DNA of 45,738 nucleotides from Saccoglossus kowalevskii (Eukaryota; Hemichordata; Enteropneusta; Harrimaniidae), in NCBI RefSeq assembly GCF_000003605.2, contig NW_003151255.1:409672-455409 (forward strand), given 5' to 3'. The position numbers and the translations under genes were made by a program. The notes beneath the pieces are model-generated. The model had not been told where the DNA came from and ran no database searches. It saw nothing but the letters and a program-made list of their open reading frames with translations. How positions within the stretch are numbered: the first letter of the stretch is position 1; the number at the start of each line of letters is the position of its first letter. This document shows, piece by piece, positions 1 to 8,891 of the stretch.

Positions 1-619
1 CATACATGACACGCTGACAACTGCGTCCTAGTAATATACCAATATTTTGGTCTGTGTGTTTGAAGCACCACCATCGACGTAATACAATTGTTTAGTTTCA
101 GTGTATTTAAGGGTGCCATATACGCCTTTGGTATTGTTTTTCCAAACTGATGTTTCCATATAAAATGTACTGAACCACGAAAAGCAATCAATATATTGAT
201 GGAAAGCCTATTTTTCACTGGATGTGAAATCGACAAGATAGTGTGTGCATGGACGAGTATAGTCACGTAATCTCTGTGTAAACACAGAATGACATTTTCG
301 GTCAAAAAATAATTGAACTGTCCAATGAATGAACAAATTTAGTAGAACATTTGCAACAACACAGTTTTTCAGACGAAGCTCACCACCATTCTGCGCTATT
401 TGAGATATATATCAACATGATAGTTGGGAAAGAAATAATAATTTAGCTATCTTGAAAAAACAATGCGATCTGGTTCTCTCCGGTATTCAGAAATTAGAAC
501 GTAATTTCGAAACAAATAGGAAAACAGAACAATCCATTGCATACGTCAACTGGATGGAACCTGTGTCATGCGCATGGCACGTTGTGGCGACTATGGCGTG
601 TTCGTTGCAATGTGCTCAC

Positions 620-769
620 CTCCAGTCTGACGATTTGTGATCCCATACCAATATCGGCGCTGACGAACACAAAACGATTGCCACCATTTTCATCCCCGAC
701 AATATAAGCACGACTGTATAGCCGTTGGTGAATTCCTCCTGTCTGCTGACTGAGCTTCGCATACCCCAT
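620..769 (-). CDS. ASAH2: neutral ceramidase, coding exon 3 (partial gene)
   Basis: This exon encodes part of the N-terminal half of the catalytic domain of neutral ceramidase, which hydrolyses ceramide to sphingosine and a fatty acid at the cell surface or in the secretory pathway. The 50 codons begin MGYAKLSQQTGGIHQ, then RLYSRAYIV and NRFVFVSADIGMGSQ, and end RLE. These match the conserved MGY...RLYSRAF...VFVSIDIGM block known from animal ceramidases. On the minus strand an acceptor (acatttag) lies just before 769 and a donor (gtgagc) follows 620. Both junctions are phase 0, so it joins exon 2 to give the family signature GM|MGYAK. The next exon would carry the Thr-His-Thr-His zinc region; I find none in 1-619, so the gene leaves the window. 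Confidence 0.93.
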
Positions 770-1097
770 CTAAATGTCACATGTATATGGAAATGTAAAG
801 AATATGTATACATTTAGTATGCTTCAAACATAAAAAGTGACGACACACAACGAGGGTATGTTATTTCTTAAAAGCAATGTTTAAATTATAGGATGTCACT
901 TCTTATGACAACATAACAAGGGTGTATCTGATATCTTTCAGTGGTCTGGGTTTATGGGGTGGTTTTTGCTTAAAATAGCGATAATAACTAGTTACAGAGA
1001 ATCTTCACACTTCCCTGACATAACTGTGAAATATTAACACAAAATTAATGCCACCCCGCCCCACCAACCCCTGTAGAAATAATAGTCCAATCCGTAC
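770..1097 (-). other. ASAH2: ceramidase intron 2
   Basis: This 328-nt stretch lies between exons 2 and 3 and is bounded by gtacgg and acatttag on the minus strand. It is phase 0. Nothing else is recognised in it. Confidence 0.8.
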
Positions 1098-1183
1098 CAT
1101 GCCGACATCGGCTGCAGGTCCCGTAACATCAGCGATTCCAACACCGATCATGTACTTGGTACCAGTCGTAGCCGGCAACGCCC
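1098..1183 (-). CDS. ASAH2: neutral ceramidase, coding exon 2
   Basis: This 86-nt exon opens the catalytic domain of the ceramidase. Read on the minus strand it gives ALPATTGTKY, then MIGVGIADVTGPAADVGM, matching the family's YxVGxGxADxTGPxAxxxM start. The acceptor is tttacag before 1183 and the donor gtacgg follows 1098. It enters in phase 1 (its first two bases complete an Arg codon begun by exon 1) and leaves in phase 0, fitting both neighbours exactly. Its residue pattern and the exact join to MGYAK make the assignment strong. The donor is weaker than consensus (GTACGG). Only about 20-25 residues separate the membrane segment of exon 1 from this domain, so the Ser/Thr-rich mucin-like stalk of vertebrate enzymes is short or absent. 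Confidence 0.9.
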
Positions 1184-2170
1184 CTGTAAAATATCAACAC
1201 AATAGTCATGTAGATAACACGTTTAGTTAGCGAAACACGCAGGGGGGGTCACCCTATATTAAAACATTACACCATGTGCATTCTTGCTAAAAAAAAAAAA
1301 GGCCCCTGGGGCTGGCAGAACATTGGCAAACCATACCCCCTATTGCGGACACAATTTAAATTTAGTAGAGCAGACATATTGAAGAAAAATCACCCCCTAT
1401 TGCAGCCTATTGAGAACATCCTACCCCCTATTGCGAGTATCTCTGCCGTTGGTTTTTTTTTTTTTTGCTCTCAATTGGTGTCACTCGTTGTTTTATGGGT
1501 CAGCCAATTTGGGGCCCAGGGTGGTGTTCGTGCGTAATTTTGTATTTATTAATAATTAGTAAAATTCGAACATTAGAGATCAAGACGAAAGACACCAATA
1601 ATAACACAAACTCAGAAACGAAGACATGCGTCGGTTATACAAATGTCGCACGCCCGCTTACTTTTTTGAGGAAACTAGTTCACTAAAAAATTTTTAAAAA
1701 TCTGACTTATTTTTGTTTCTCGAAAATTGCAAACACTTGTCATTGAAGTTAAAAAAAACAAGACTTTAATCATGCAGTAGTAGCAAGAGTTCAATGCCGA
1801 TGATGTAATTCATGATGTAACGCATCGAGCAATGTATAGAACGTCGAGCTTGCTACTACAGTAACATTGGTCAGAAACAACTCGGTGAAAACACGCTTCG
1901 TATCTGGCAAGGTTGTGTGCTTAATCAAGACTATGTATCGCAAATCCATTGCCGCATAATTTGTATCACTTTCTTTATACGCCAGTCTATGAAACGCGCG
2001 ACATTAGATTGTTTACGTTACAGTACCAGTAAATCTAATATGGAAATCTGATGATTGCCTTCCATCTATTTTTAAATGACGGCTAAAGATCATGGAGGAT
2101 CATGGGTGACTGCTTTATTGTATGTGTAGCATGTCACCTGTATCCCTAACAATGTAAATAAATAAATTAA

Positions 2171-2253
<83 letters not shown>

Positions 2254-2593
2254 ATTAATTAATTAATTAATTAATTAATTAATTAATTAATCCGTCATTT
2301 AAAAATAATTAATTAATTAATCAGTTGCCTCGGGTGTTGTCCGTCGGGTTGCTTTATGAATCACCTTGTATCAAACACCCAATAAAAAAAACATTACTCT
2401 TAGAAATAGTCAGGATTTCAGACATTTAGGCGTTATAAGGCACATGGATAAACATAAAAGAGGAAGAGTGGTGGGAATCAGCAATCATAATCCGGAAAGT
2501 GACACCACAAGTCCAAAATAAAATAAAATCACCTGACAAGTATACTACATGTGAAAGTCCATTTAAGTTAAACATTATATAGGATGCACTTAC
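1184..2593 (-). other. ASAH2: ceramidase intron 1
   Basis: This intron is about 1.4 kb, bounded by gtaagt and tttacag on the minus strand, phase 1. It contains a tetranucleotide satellite (2155-2292) and three copies of the word ACCCCCTATTGC or close variants near 1334, 1392 and 1423. No other coding sequence was seen. Confidence 0.75.
2155..2292. repeat. (AAAT)n / (TTAA)n microsatellite
   Basis: A long run of AAAT units changes into TTAA units, then ends TCCGTC. It lies inside the first ceramidase intron. Tetranucleotide tracts like this are prone to length change and to assembly error. Confidence 0.95.
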
Positions 2594-2738
2594 TCGCTTG
2601 GGCGAGGGCGTCTTGGTCGTCGGCGGGTGATACGTAATAAACACCCATGGCGATGAACAAACCTAAAACTGCTAAGGCAAAACATGTGATGACAAGAGTT
2701 GACCATTTCTCTGCTGTCGTTCTTTCCTTAACGACCAT
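2594..2738 (-). CDS. ASAH2: neutral ceramidase, coding exon 1 (signal anchor)
   Basis: This exon encodes the N-terminus of the ceramidase. The 48 codons begin MVVKERTTAEKW, followed by a hydrophobic stretch of about 22 residues (LVITCFALAVLGLFIAMGV) and then an acidic, polar tail (SPADDQDALAQA). This is a type II signal-anchor layout, as known for animal neutral ceramidases. The start at 2738 was chosen because an acceptor (tttttgcag) sits 27 nt upstream, leaving a short untranslated leader from 2765. The donor gtaagt follows 2594. The exon ends in phase 1, which exon 2 completes. An upstream non-coding exon is implied but not located with certainty. The same motif (EKWxTxxITxF, then a membrane helix) recurs in the exon at 8419-8545. 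Confidence 0.82.
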
Positions 2739-2765
2739 TGTGGTGGTATTGTCGCAACTGTGTCT
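2739..2765 (-). other. 5' untranslated leader inside ceramidase exon 1
   Basis: These 27 nt lie between the acceptor tttttgcag (ending at 2766) and the start codon at 2738. The paralogous exon at 8571-8419 has a 26-nt leader in the same place. That points to a shared ancestral exon with an upstream non-coding exon in both. Inferred from splice signals only. Confidence 0.6.
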
Positions 2766-3000
2766 CTGCAAAAACACACACAAAAATAACTATGTGGTTC
2801 CGCTTTTCCGTGTGGAAGTGTCGATGTATTAATTTGTTGTCAAGAATCTATATCGGTACGCAATGACTACACATCAAAATACGTGGGTACTGTACAATGT
2901 TTAGCGTACATTGGCGTTACGGATGATGTGGGTACGATATTCCTATCCGACTGCACTGTATTCTGTGAGGCTCACAACTTTGAGAGATTGGCTTTGCATC

Positions 3001-3169
3001 GAATTGGAGGGGCTAATCTGCACTGGCTCGGAAGGTTGTAAATGATTAGCTAGTTTGAATTTGCATAACAATACTGACAATGAACGTGCATTCAACGCCA
3101 CAAGTTTTTTTGTTTTTTTAGCCAATCAGAATTCATCTTCCGAGCCAGTGCAGATCAGCCGAATTGGAG
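3001..3169. mobile_element. 150-bp MITE with 9-bp target duplication
   Basis: Two 24-bp inverted ends at 3011-3034 and 3137-3160 share the core ATCTGCACTGGCTCGGAAG and differ at one base. The direct repeat GAATTGGAG flanks them (3001-3009 and 3161-3169). A single extra G at 3010 separates the left duplication from the inverted end. Inverted ends plus an 8-9 bp direct repeat are the mark of a non-autonomous DNA transposon (hAT- or Mutator-type by duplication length). The interior (about 100 bp) codes for nothing recognisable. Confidence 0.75.
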
Positions 3170-4330
3170 CGTTAACAACTGTCCGTTCCGAGTGATAGTG
3201 TTCTTAGTGCACCGAAACAAAATCACAGTAATGTTGTTGCAGTGAGTAGTTTTCATTCGAATAACGGGAATATTATCTAATTGAGCCTATGAATGACAGT
3301 GGCTTCCATTGATCTTCAAAATACTAAAGTAAATACAAATAAGCTGCTAAGTGTTCTAATAGATGCTAAGGTACTAAAAACAAGTTAAGGTTTTATAACG
3401 AAGAAGCAAATATTTTGTTATGAAAAGAGCCTTTAATATCATTTAGCTCCGTGCATTAAGGTTATTTGAGATCATACTCTCACATTTGCCACCAGGCCGT
3501 GAATTTCGACAATTTCCAGCATATTCATAAGCCTCGTGACTTGAAGGGGAATCTTCCAAATGCCCCTTTAAATAAATTTGGTGATGTAACTGGCGTGGGG
3601 GCTGTTCAGTATAGTCTGTTTCCAAGAGTAGCTAAATGCTATTATATTAATACAAAACTGTACATTTAATATATTTCCTTACTGTTGTTTGTTATGTATT
3701 GATGTCATTGCCTTGTAAACTAAATAAATACACAATAGAGCGAGGGGAGATAGCTTGACATCCACACATCCACTGATAACGTACACGCATCGGGCTACTG
3801 GCCAGACAAATAAACAATCGGAGATTGGTTTCTATCAGATATACTAGTATTGACCACTTTTAAAGCTGTGTTAATTCTAGAATATGACCTACATCTATGT
3901 TTACCACAGGGTCCGTCGTCCACCACCTCGTACCAGACATTTGTGTATTTGTCAACTATACCTGTCATCATTTATCTTGCATGAGGTAGAAGTTGAATAT
4001 GCGATTTTAGCCAGTTTACTCGTTTGGAGACGCAATTTCTTGCTATTCCGCCGACTTTTTTATTTCATATATAATATTTGAATTTATTATATTGTTACGG
4101 TGCTGAGATTATCGACATGAGGTTTCAATATTACGACCAAAGTGAATAAGCTCATACTGCTTGGGCTACCGCCAAAGAAGTTATAGTAGCCTTTGCACCA
4201 AGCGTTTTAAAATTGAGAGATATAGAATCTTATTCTACTTTGGGCCTGTTATATTTTCAGTATTACGCTGTAATGTTTGTACACGGACCGGACCTAGGAA
4301 AGCAATTAACAATTGGCCACATATACCCCA
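3170..4330. other. non-coding stretch, no gene recognised
   Basis: AT-rich sequence upstream of the ceramidase 5' end. A short open stretch at 3466-3669 (plus) has plausible amino-acid composition, but both strands are open there and no splice signals stand out. Confidence 0.5.
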
Positions 4331-4635
4331 TTAAAGGGCGGTGGTCGTCGCGCCGCACATGTGCGACATTTGTGTTGATAAACATTGATTTACCCATAAT
4401 CCAAAGCGTTTTTTCTAATGAAATCATGGGTACAAGTCTTGTCATGGGCGTCACTTTCACTAATTACCAACGGCAACTCGTTTGATACCTCCCAAACACA
4501 CAAAAAAAATTAATTAAAGCTTAGTAACCTCTCAGTTTGTGCTAGTTGGTGAGCGCGACAGTCAAAATCGCCATCTTTGTTTCTTTTGAGACCCATATCT
4601 TGCGCATGCGCGGCGCGACGACTACAGCCCTTTAA
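4331..4635. mobile_element. TTAA-flanked MITE, copy 1
   Basis: The 297-bp element (4335-4631) is flanked by TTAA at 4331-4334 and 4632-4635. Its inverted ends begin AGGGCGGTGGTCGTCGCGC on the left and AGGGCTGTAGTCGTCGCGC on the right (reverse strand), continuing into CGC-rich sequence around ACATGTGCG / GCATGCGC. A TTAA target is typical of piggyBac and Kolobok elements. A second full copy lies at 38276-38574 and matches through the interior (for example CATTTGTGTTGAT and CCATCTTTGTTT). No transposase is encoded. Confidence 0.85.
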
Positions 4636-7600
4636 ATTCAAAATTCAAAAATTGTCTGTTTCGTATTGCAGAGGTTATGTACACACTCAGGTTTACTACT
4701 GTTAGATGGGCAAGGTTGCTGTGTTACGCGTGTCCTTGACTTTGTTGATTTGGCTGATACTGATAGTTATTATTTTTAATCTCTGAGTCATCCGAGATTG
4801 ACACGAGATTTATTTGACTATCTGTCGGTGTCATTATATAAATATAAATATACGGGTAGGTCAGCTTATCCGTCACAGCGGAGAAAATCATAATAGAGCA
4901 GAAGTGGTGATATCGGAGGCTGATTGAACTTCGTAAAAAAGTCCGAAGTTCCGAGCAAAGATCACAATTGTTGCTCTACATCGTACCATGCATCGATAAC
5001 AATGAGCTCATTTGATGGATCGATAATCCAGTTACGCGTTGGAGCATATATGCAAGAAAAGATTTGATACGTCGAAACAAACTGTCAACAAACAAACGAC
5101 TCTCTCTGATTGGTCTGACTGTTGGGTGTTAGCGTCGTGTTGCCAATTAGAAACAATCTATGTAGCTTTTGCATTGACTCCGATAATGGTGTGAGTCCTT
5201 GACAGAAAAGCTAATATAAATATGTGAAGATGATACAGTAAATAGGGTAGCACTGTAATGATGTTTACTCCATGAAAGTAAACATTTGCTGTCTTCCTGT
5301 GTACACGATGATTCATATTGGAACCACCACAATATAGTTATGGGTTCGCGATAATTTATTATGCGTCTTTCATTTATATTTTCATGGCCCAATGATTGTA
5401 TTATTGACTTCTCGTTTTTTGGGGGATGGGGCATTGGCGGTTTTTATATTTCATATTCGAGATATACATATACTACATTTGTTTCTTCACTCCTTCGACT
5501 TCAACCAAATTTCTCAATTTACTTACACGATGATTGTTTATCATATTTTGTGTATATTTACCATACCAGGAGGGGAGCCATCGGGCTACTGTATTTCTAA
5601 TCATTAAGTATTTATTTGGGGGTCGATGGCAAAATAGTGGTAATAAAGATCAACTTGTGTTTGTATTATTGAATTAAAGTCAGTGAATATTTTCTAGACG
5701 TCTTGCCCCCAAAATGTTTGGTACATAATATTATTGAATCACGCTGGTATGAGTATATAGTTAACACCTTGGAGACTAAATGCTCTCTACTATGAAACAT
5801 ACGAAGCTTGGTGACAGTGTGTGCCGTGGGAGTCGTTTTTGCATACCTTGACAGCAATTGAATTCGCAGTTTGCAGATGCTGTGGTTTGGACATGATCCA
5901 AATTCCTAGCTATAAAAGTATAATTTAGGAGCAAGACTCCTTGTTTAACCCGTGTTTAACATAACATGGTTTATATTTTCTGTGACAATACTATACAGTA
6001 AGAGTCCCTAGCCGAATAACTATTCCCTGATACCATTCCACCATTGTGTTTTATACATATATACATACATAATCTATTATTACAGGAGATATATTCTTAA
6101 TCAATTCGGTAATCTACGTCGGATCAATGTCGTCAATTTAGGCATCTATATCGTACAGGCTGACCCATGAGATTGTTCGACAGACCGTTGTGTACAATAA
6201 GCATGTACATATTTTCAAAAACGTGCTGGTAAATAGCTCAAACCTACCGTAAATTATGAAAATTGGCACCTCCTCCCCGTGCGTTGCAATTCGCTCACTG
6301 AAGTCGAGATGTCTTCATTCGATAAGCAAAGAGATAACGCTACCTATCTGACACATCCACAAATAACTGTGATGCCAGACACGTGACTCAAATTCGTCCT
6401 TTCGTGGGAATATATAGGGCAAAGTTACTCACATTTACAACCCCGGGTAGATAGCGTCGGACGTGTATTGTCCATGGCGCCAAACATAAGCGGTGCGTAT
6501 TTTGAAATCAACAATTCATATAGAGAAATCGTTGTTTTTCCAAGTCGAGTACATTTAGCTAATTAGTGAGTGCGTGACATGATGAGGATTAAAAAAGATC
6601 GATTTTGAGAACGGCACCCTAGAGAAAAATGTATGTCTTTGTCACTTTAGAGAACAAGACGTATGAAGGAGAGAATGAGTAGTCATGTGACATGCAGTGA
6701 TATAGTCTCGAGTCACACGGGACATTACGAGAACGTGAATTAGCGGCACGTCGATTTGAAATCACCATTACACAACAAATCAGTTTTCATTTTAAAAGCA
6801 GACGGGGTAAATTAAAATATTTATTACAAAACCATGCAATTTTTTTTTACAATTACTATAACAAATACATATATAAAAAATCTGAAATTACAAACAAAAT
6901 AAACTATTCATCACCTTCAACACAATTTAGATTACCAAAGAATAAAACAAACTAAAATATTTTTATGTGCCGATTTGAAATCGACCAACAAATATTATTC
7001 TTAATTTATATTGTAAACTTTGAGTCGTAAGAAACATGCATATACAGAAAAATTCGAAGCTACGTATGCTGTTTGGATTTATTTACTGCGAATGTGTGTG
7101 TTAATTCAAGCTGCATTCCCACTTTGAAATATATAAAGAACCTTTCCTACTATTTTGTGTGAACAACTTGTGAAATAATGATTTAAATCATAGACCCTCT
7201 AATGTTAAAGTCAGTTGCTTTAGAAACGAATCATGAAACATTGGAGTACTGAAGCTAGCCTGCCCAAAAAGTTGAGGTGTTTCATTACCAAATCAAACAT
7301 AATTCTTATCTGTGATCATTCAAGCCCGCTTTATTTTTGATATTTTTGTATATTTGATTTTTGGATTCCCTTGAATACGATTTCTCAATTAACTGTACAA
7401 AATCCAAAGCCCTTATGTTTACAGGGGTCAGTGAAAGGTGTTCTACGGATCACACAAAGTGGAAATGTCGGGGGACAGTGAGAGATTTTTCACAGGACAC
7501 GCAAAGTGAGAATGCAACTTTTTAAAAATTTGACGTACGCATAATATACACTATTGCAGGTCGAATAGACCTGACCGACTATAACCACGTGTATTATATA

Positions 7601-8199
7601 ATGTGTTTGTGTTTCTAACATCTTGTACAACTCATATATATCCAGGCACTGTTTGGTTGAATCATTACGCCAGTGTGTTCATGCTGTTCATACATATTGA
7701 TCCTGTGAAGAAAGAAACAAGTACGGGTAATTAATAGGTGATTTTCAGTTTACTGCGAGATCTCGCGTAATGCGTGAAAGATAAGGATCCAACGCCTGCC
7801 GCAAAAATCGAATGATTAGATTTTGAACTTTAATTTTTCATTTTTACAGTTCAATATTCTATCTTTCTGAGGGGAATATGAAGTTGAGATATTTTACTTC
7901 GTCAAAATTGACCCCCATAAAACGTGTATTAATAAGCGTGGAAATCCAAAAACAAAATAGTTTCGCGTTTGTCGAATTCTCCCTCCCAGAGTTCCTTGCG
8001 GTTAGAACACCGAAAGCATCTTTGCCAGAGCGCAGTAGTCTATTCAGTAAACGTAGTTGTGCTTGTTTATGCAATATCAACCAAATCGACTGAACCAAAG
8101 GACATCATTATGTTTAGAGTGATCTGGAAATGACATAAATAAATTTCCCGTAAATGACATAAATAAAGTGGAACAACTTCTTTTACTAAGATAACATAC
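4636..8199. other. long non-coding stretch upstream of the ceramidase 5' end
   Basis: This should hold any remaining exons of the 8.2-8.6 kb copy if that copy were complete, but I could not find the catalytic-domain exons. A GC-richer patch at 7929-8039 is described separately. A TATATA with a GC-rich start-site-like sequence around 6410-6490 could be a promoter or a non-coding first exon, but this is weak. Confidence 0.4.
7929..8039 (-). CDS. possible terminal exon of the second ceramidase-like 5' unit
   Basis: On the minus strand a weak acceptor (ttactgaatag) is followed by 36 open codons and a TAA stop. The frame is phase 0, which continues from the donor at 8200. The peptide starts TTALWQRCF and ends KRETILFLDFHAY. 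If used, the unit would encode a small single-pass membrane protein of about 111 residues rather than a ceramidase. The acceptor lacks a good pyrimidine tract and no AATAAA is seen nearby. Two other frames are also open in this patch, including a minus-strand one (SGKDAFGVLTA) and a plus-strand one, so the call is tentative. Confidence 0.2.
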   Translation of the reverse strand, partial: TTALWQRCFRCSNRKELWEGEFDKRETILFLDFHAY

Positions 8200-8297
8200 C
8201 TTTAACGAACTGGCTCCGTCGATAACGACCCCTTTTGCCGCAATATCTTCTATCCCGCCAAGTATATTTTTCACTCCTACGATTGTCGTTGACTCCA
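8200..8297 (-). CDS. ceramidase-like 5' unit, coding exon 2'
   Basis: This 98-nt exon lies between the acceptor tttttttcag (before 8297) and the donor gtatgt (after 8200) on the minus strand. It enters in phase 1, completing the Val codon begun by the exon at 8419-8545, and leaves in phase 0. The peptide is V, then ESTTIVGVKNILGG and IEDIAAKGVVIDGASSLK. The entry and exit phases equal those of ceramidase exon 2. There is only a weak likeness between ILGGIEDI and that exon's IGVGIADV, so true homology is uncertain. Because it ends in phase 0 it could splice to ceramidase exon 3 at 769. No catalytic residues are recognisable. Confidence 0.62.
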
Positions 8298-8418
8298 CTG
8301 AAAAAAACAACAACAAATAAAACATGTTGAGTGTCCATGTAAATGAAACAATGTAAATGCAAAAGACAATATAACTGTAAAACGTCGACGTTGGTGGCGC
8401 CAATCAATATACACTCAC

Positions 8419-8545
8419 CTGTTTCTTGTTCCCATTCAGGTACAAACCATATAGCCATACAAATAAAGAGTACGAGAGCAGCCAGGCCAAATATGGTGAT
8501 TGCAATCGTGCACCACTTCTCAACTTTAGTTGTCTTAACACTCAT
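8419..8545 (-). CDS. ceramidase-like 5' unit, signal-anchor exon 1'
   Basis: The 42 codons begin MSVKTTKVEKWC, followed by a membrane helix (IAITIFGLAALVLFICMAIW) and VPEWEQET. The pattern T-x-EKW-x-T-x-x-IT-x-F-x-LA-x-L-x-LFI-x-M is shared with ceramidase exon 1 at 2594-2738. Both exons end in phase 1, both have a strong acceptor 26-27 nt before the start codon, and both sit on the minus strand about 5.8 kb apart. The donor is gtgagt after 8419. It is therefore a duplicated first exon. It could be an alternative N-terminus of the downstream ceramidase gene (the phases allow a join to 1183) or the head of a separate small membrane protein. Confidence 0.75.
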
Positions 8546-8571
8546 TATATCTCCACTGCTCAAGGACTGCT
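8546..8571 (-). other. 5' untranslated leader of exon 1'
   Basis: These 26 nt lie between the acceptor ttttttttcag and the start codon at 8545. This is the same layout as the leader at 2739-2765. Confidence 0.55.
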
Positions 8572-8883
8572 CTGAAAAAAAACTATAAATATTTAAATAA
8601 CTGAGCTCAACCACCCAATGAAATAGCGGAATAGCTGTTAACCATTGCATTACGTCGCAGGATTAACTTCCAAAGAGTATTTCCCGGGCTAGCTGACTAT
8701 TTATTTGATTAAGGCTGCAGTAGATTTTCGAGAAGTTAAGTCTAAATTATTTATACCAATGTTTGATTAAACTTCACAGCCAAGTTTTTCAATATTTGAG
8801 AGTATTCTAAATGAGGATCGACTACACAACCAAACATCATCCATCGGTTTGAACTTCATTACGTTCATTTATTTACGCCTTTT

Positions 8884-8891
8884 TGACGTCA
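8884..8891. promoter_or_regulatory. CRE-type palindrome TGACGTCA
   Basis: A full consensus CREB/ATF site lies in a CpG-containing patch (8884-8932), about 310 nt upstream of exon 1' on its strand. Position and local base composition are compatible with a promoter for the minus-strand unit, but a single 8-mer is weak evidence. Confidence 0.3.

Noticed and set aside
3466-3669. 67-codon plus-strand frame
   Set aside because: Opposite strand equally open and no clean acceptor or donor; not enough to call an exon.
8186-8650. Single 154-codon minus-strand gene
   Set aside because: It reads through a clear donor (gtgagt after 8419) and an intron; the splice-based two-exon model fits better.
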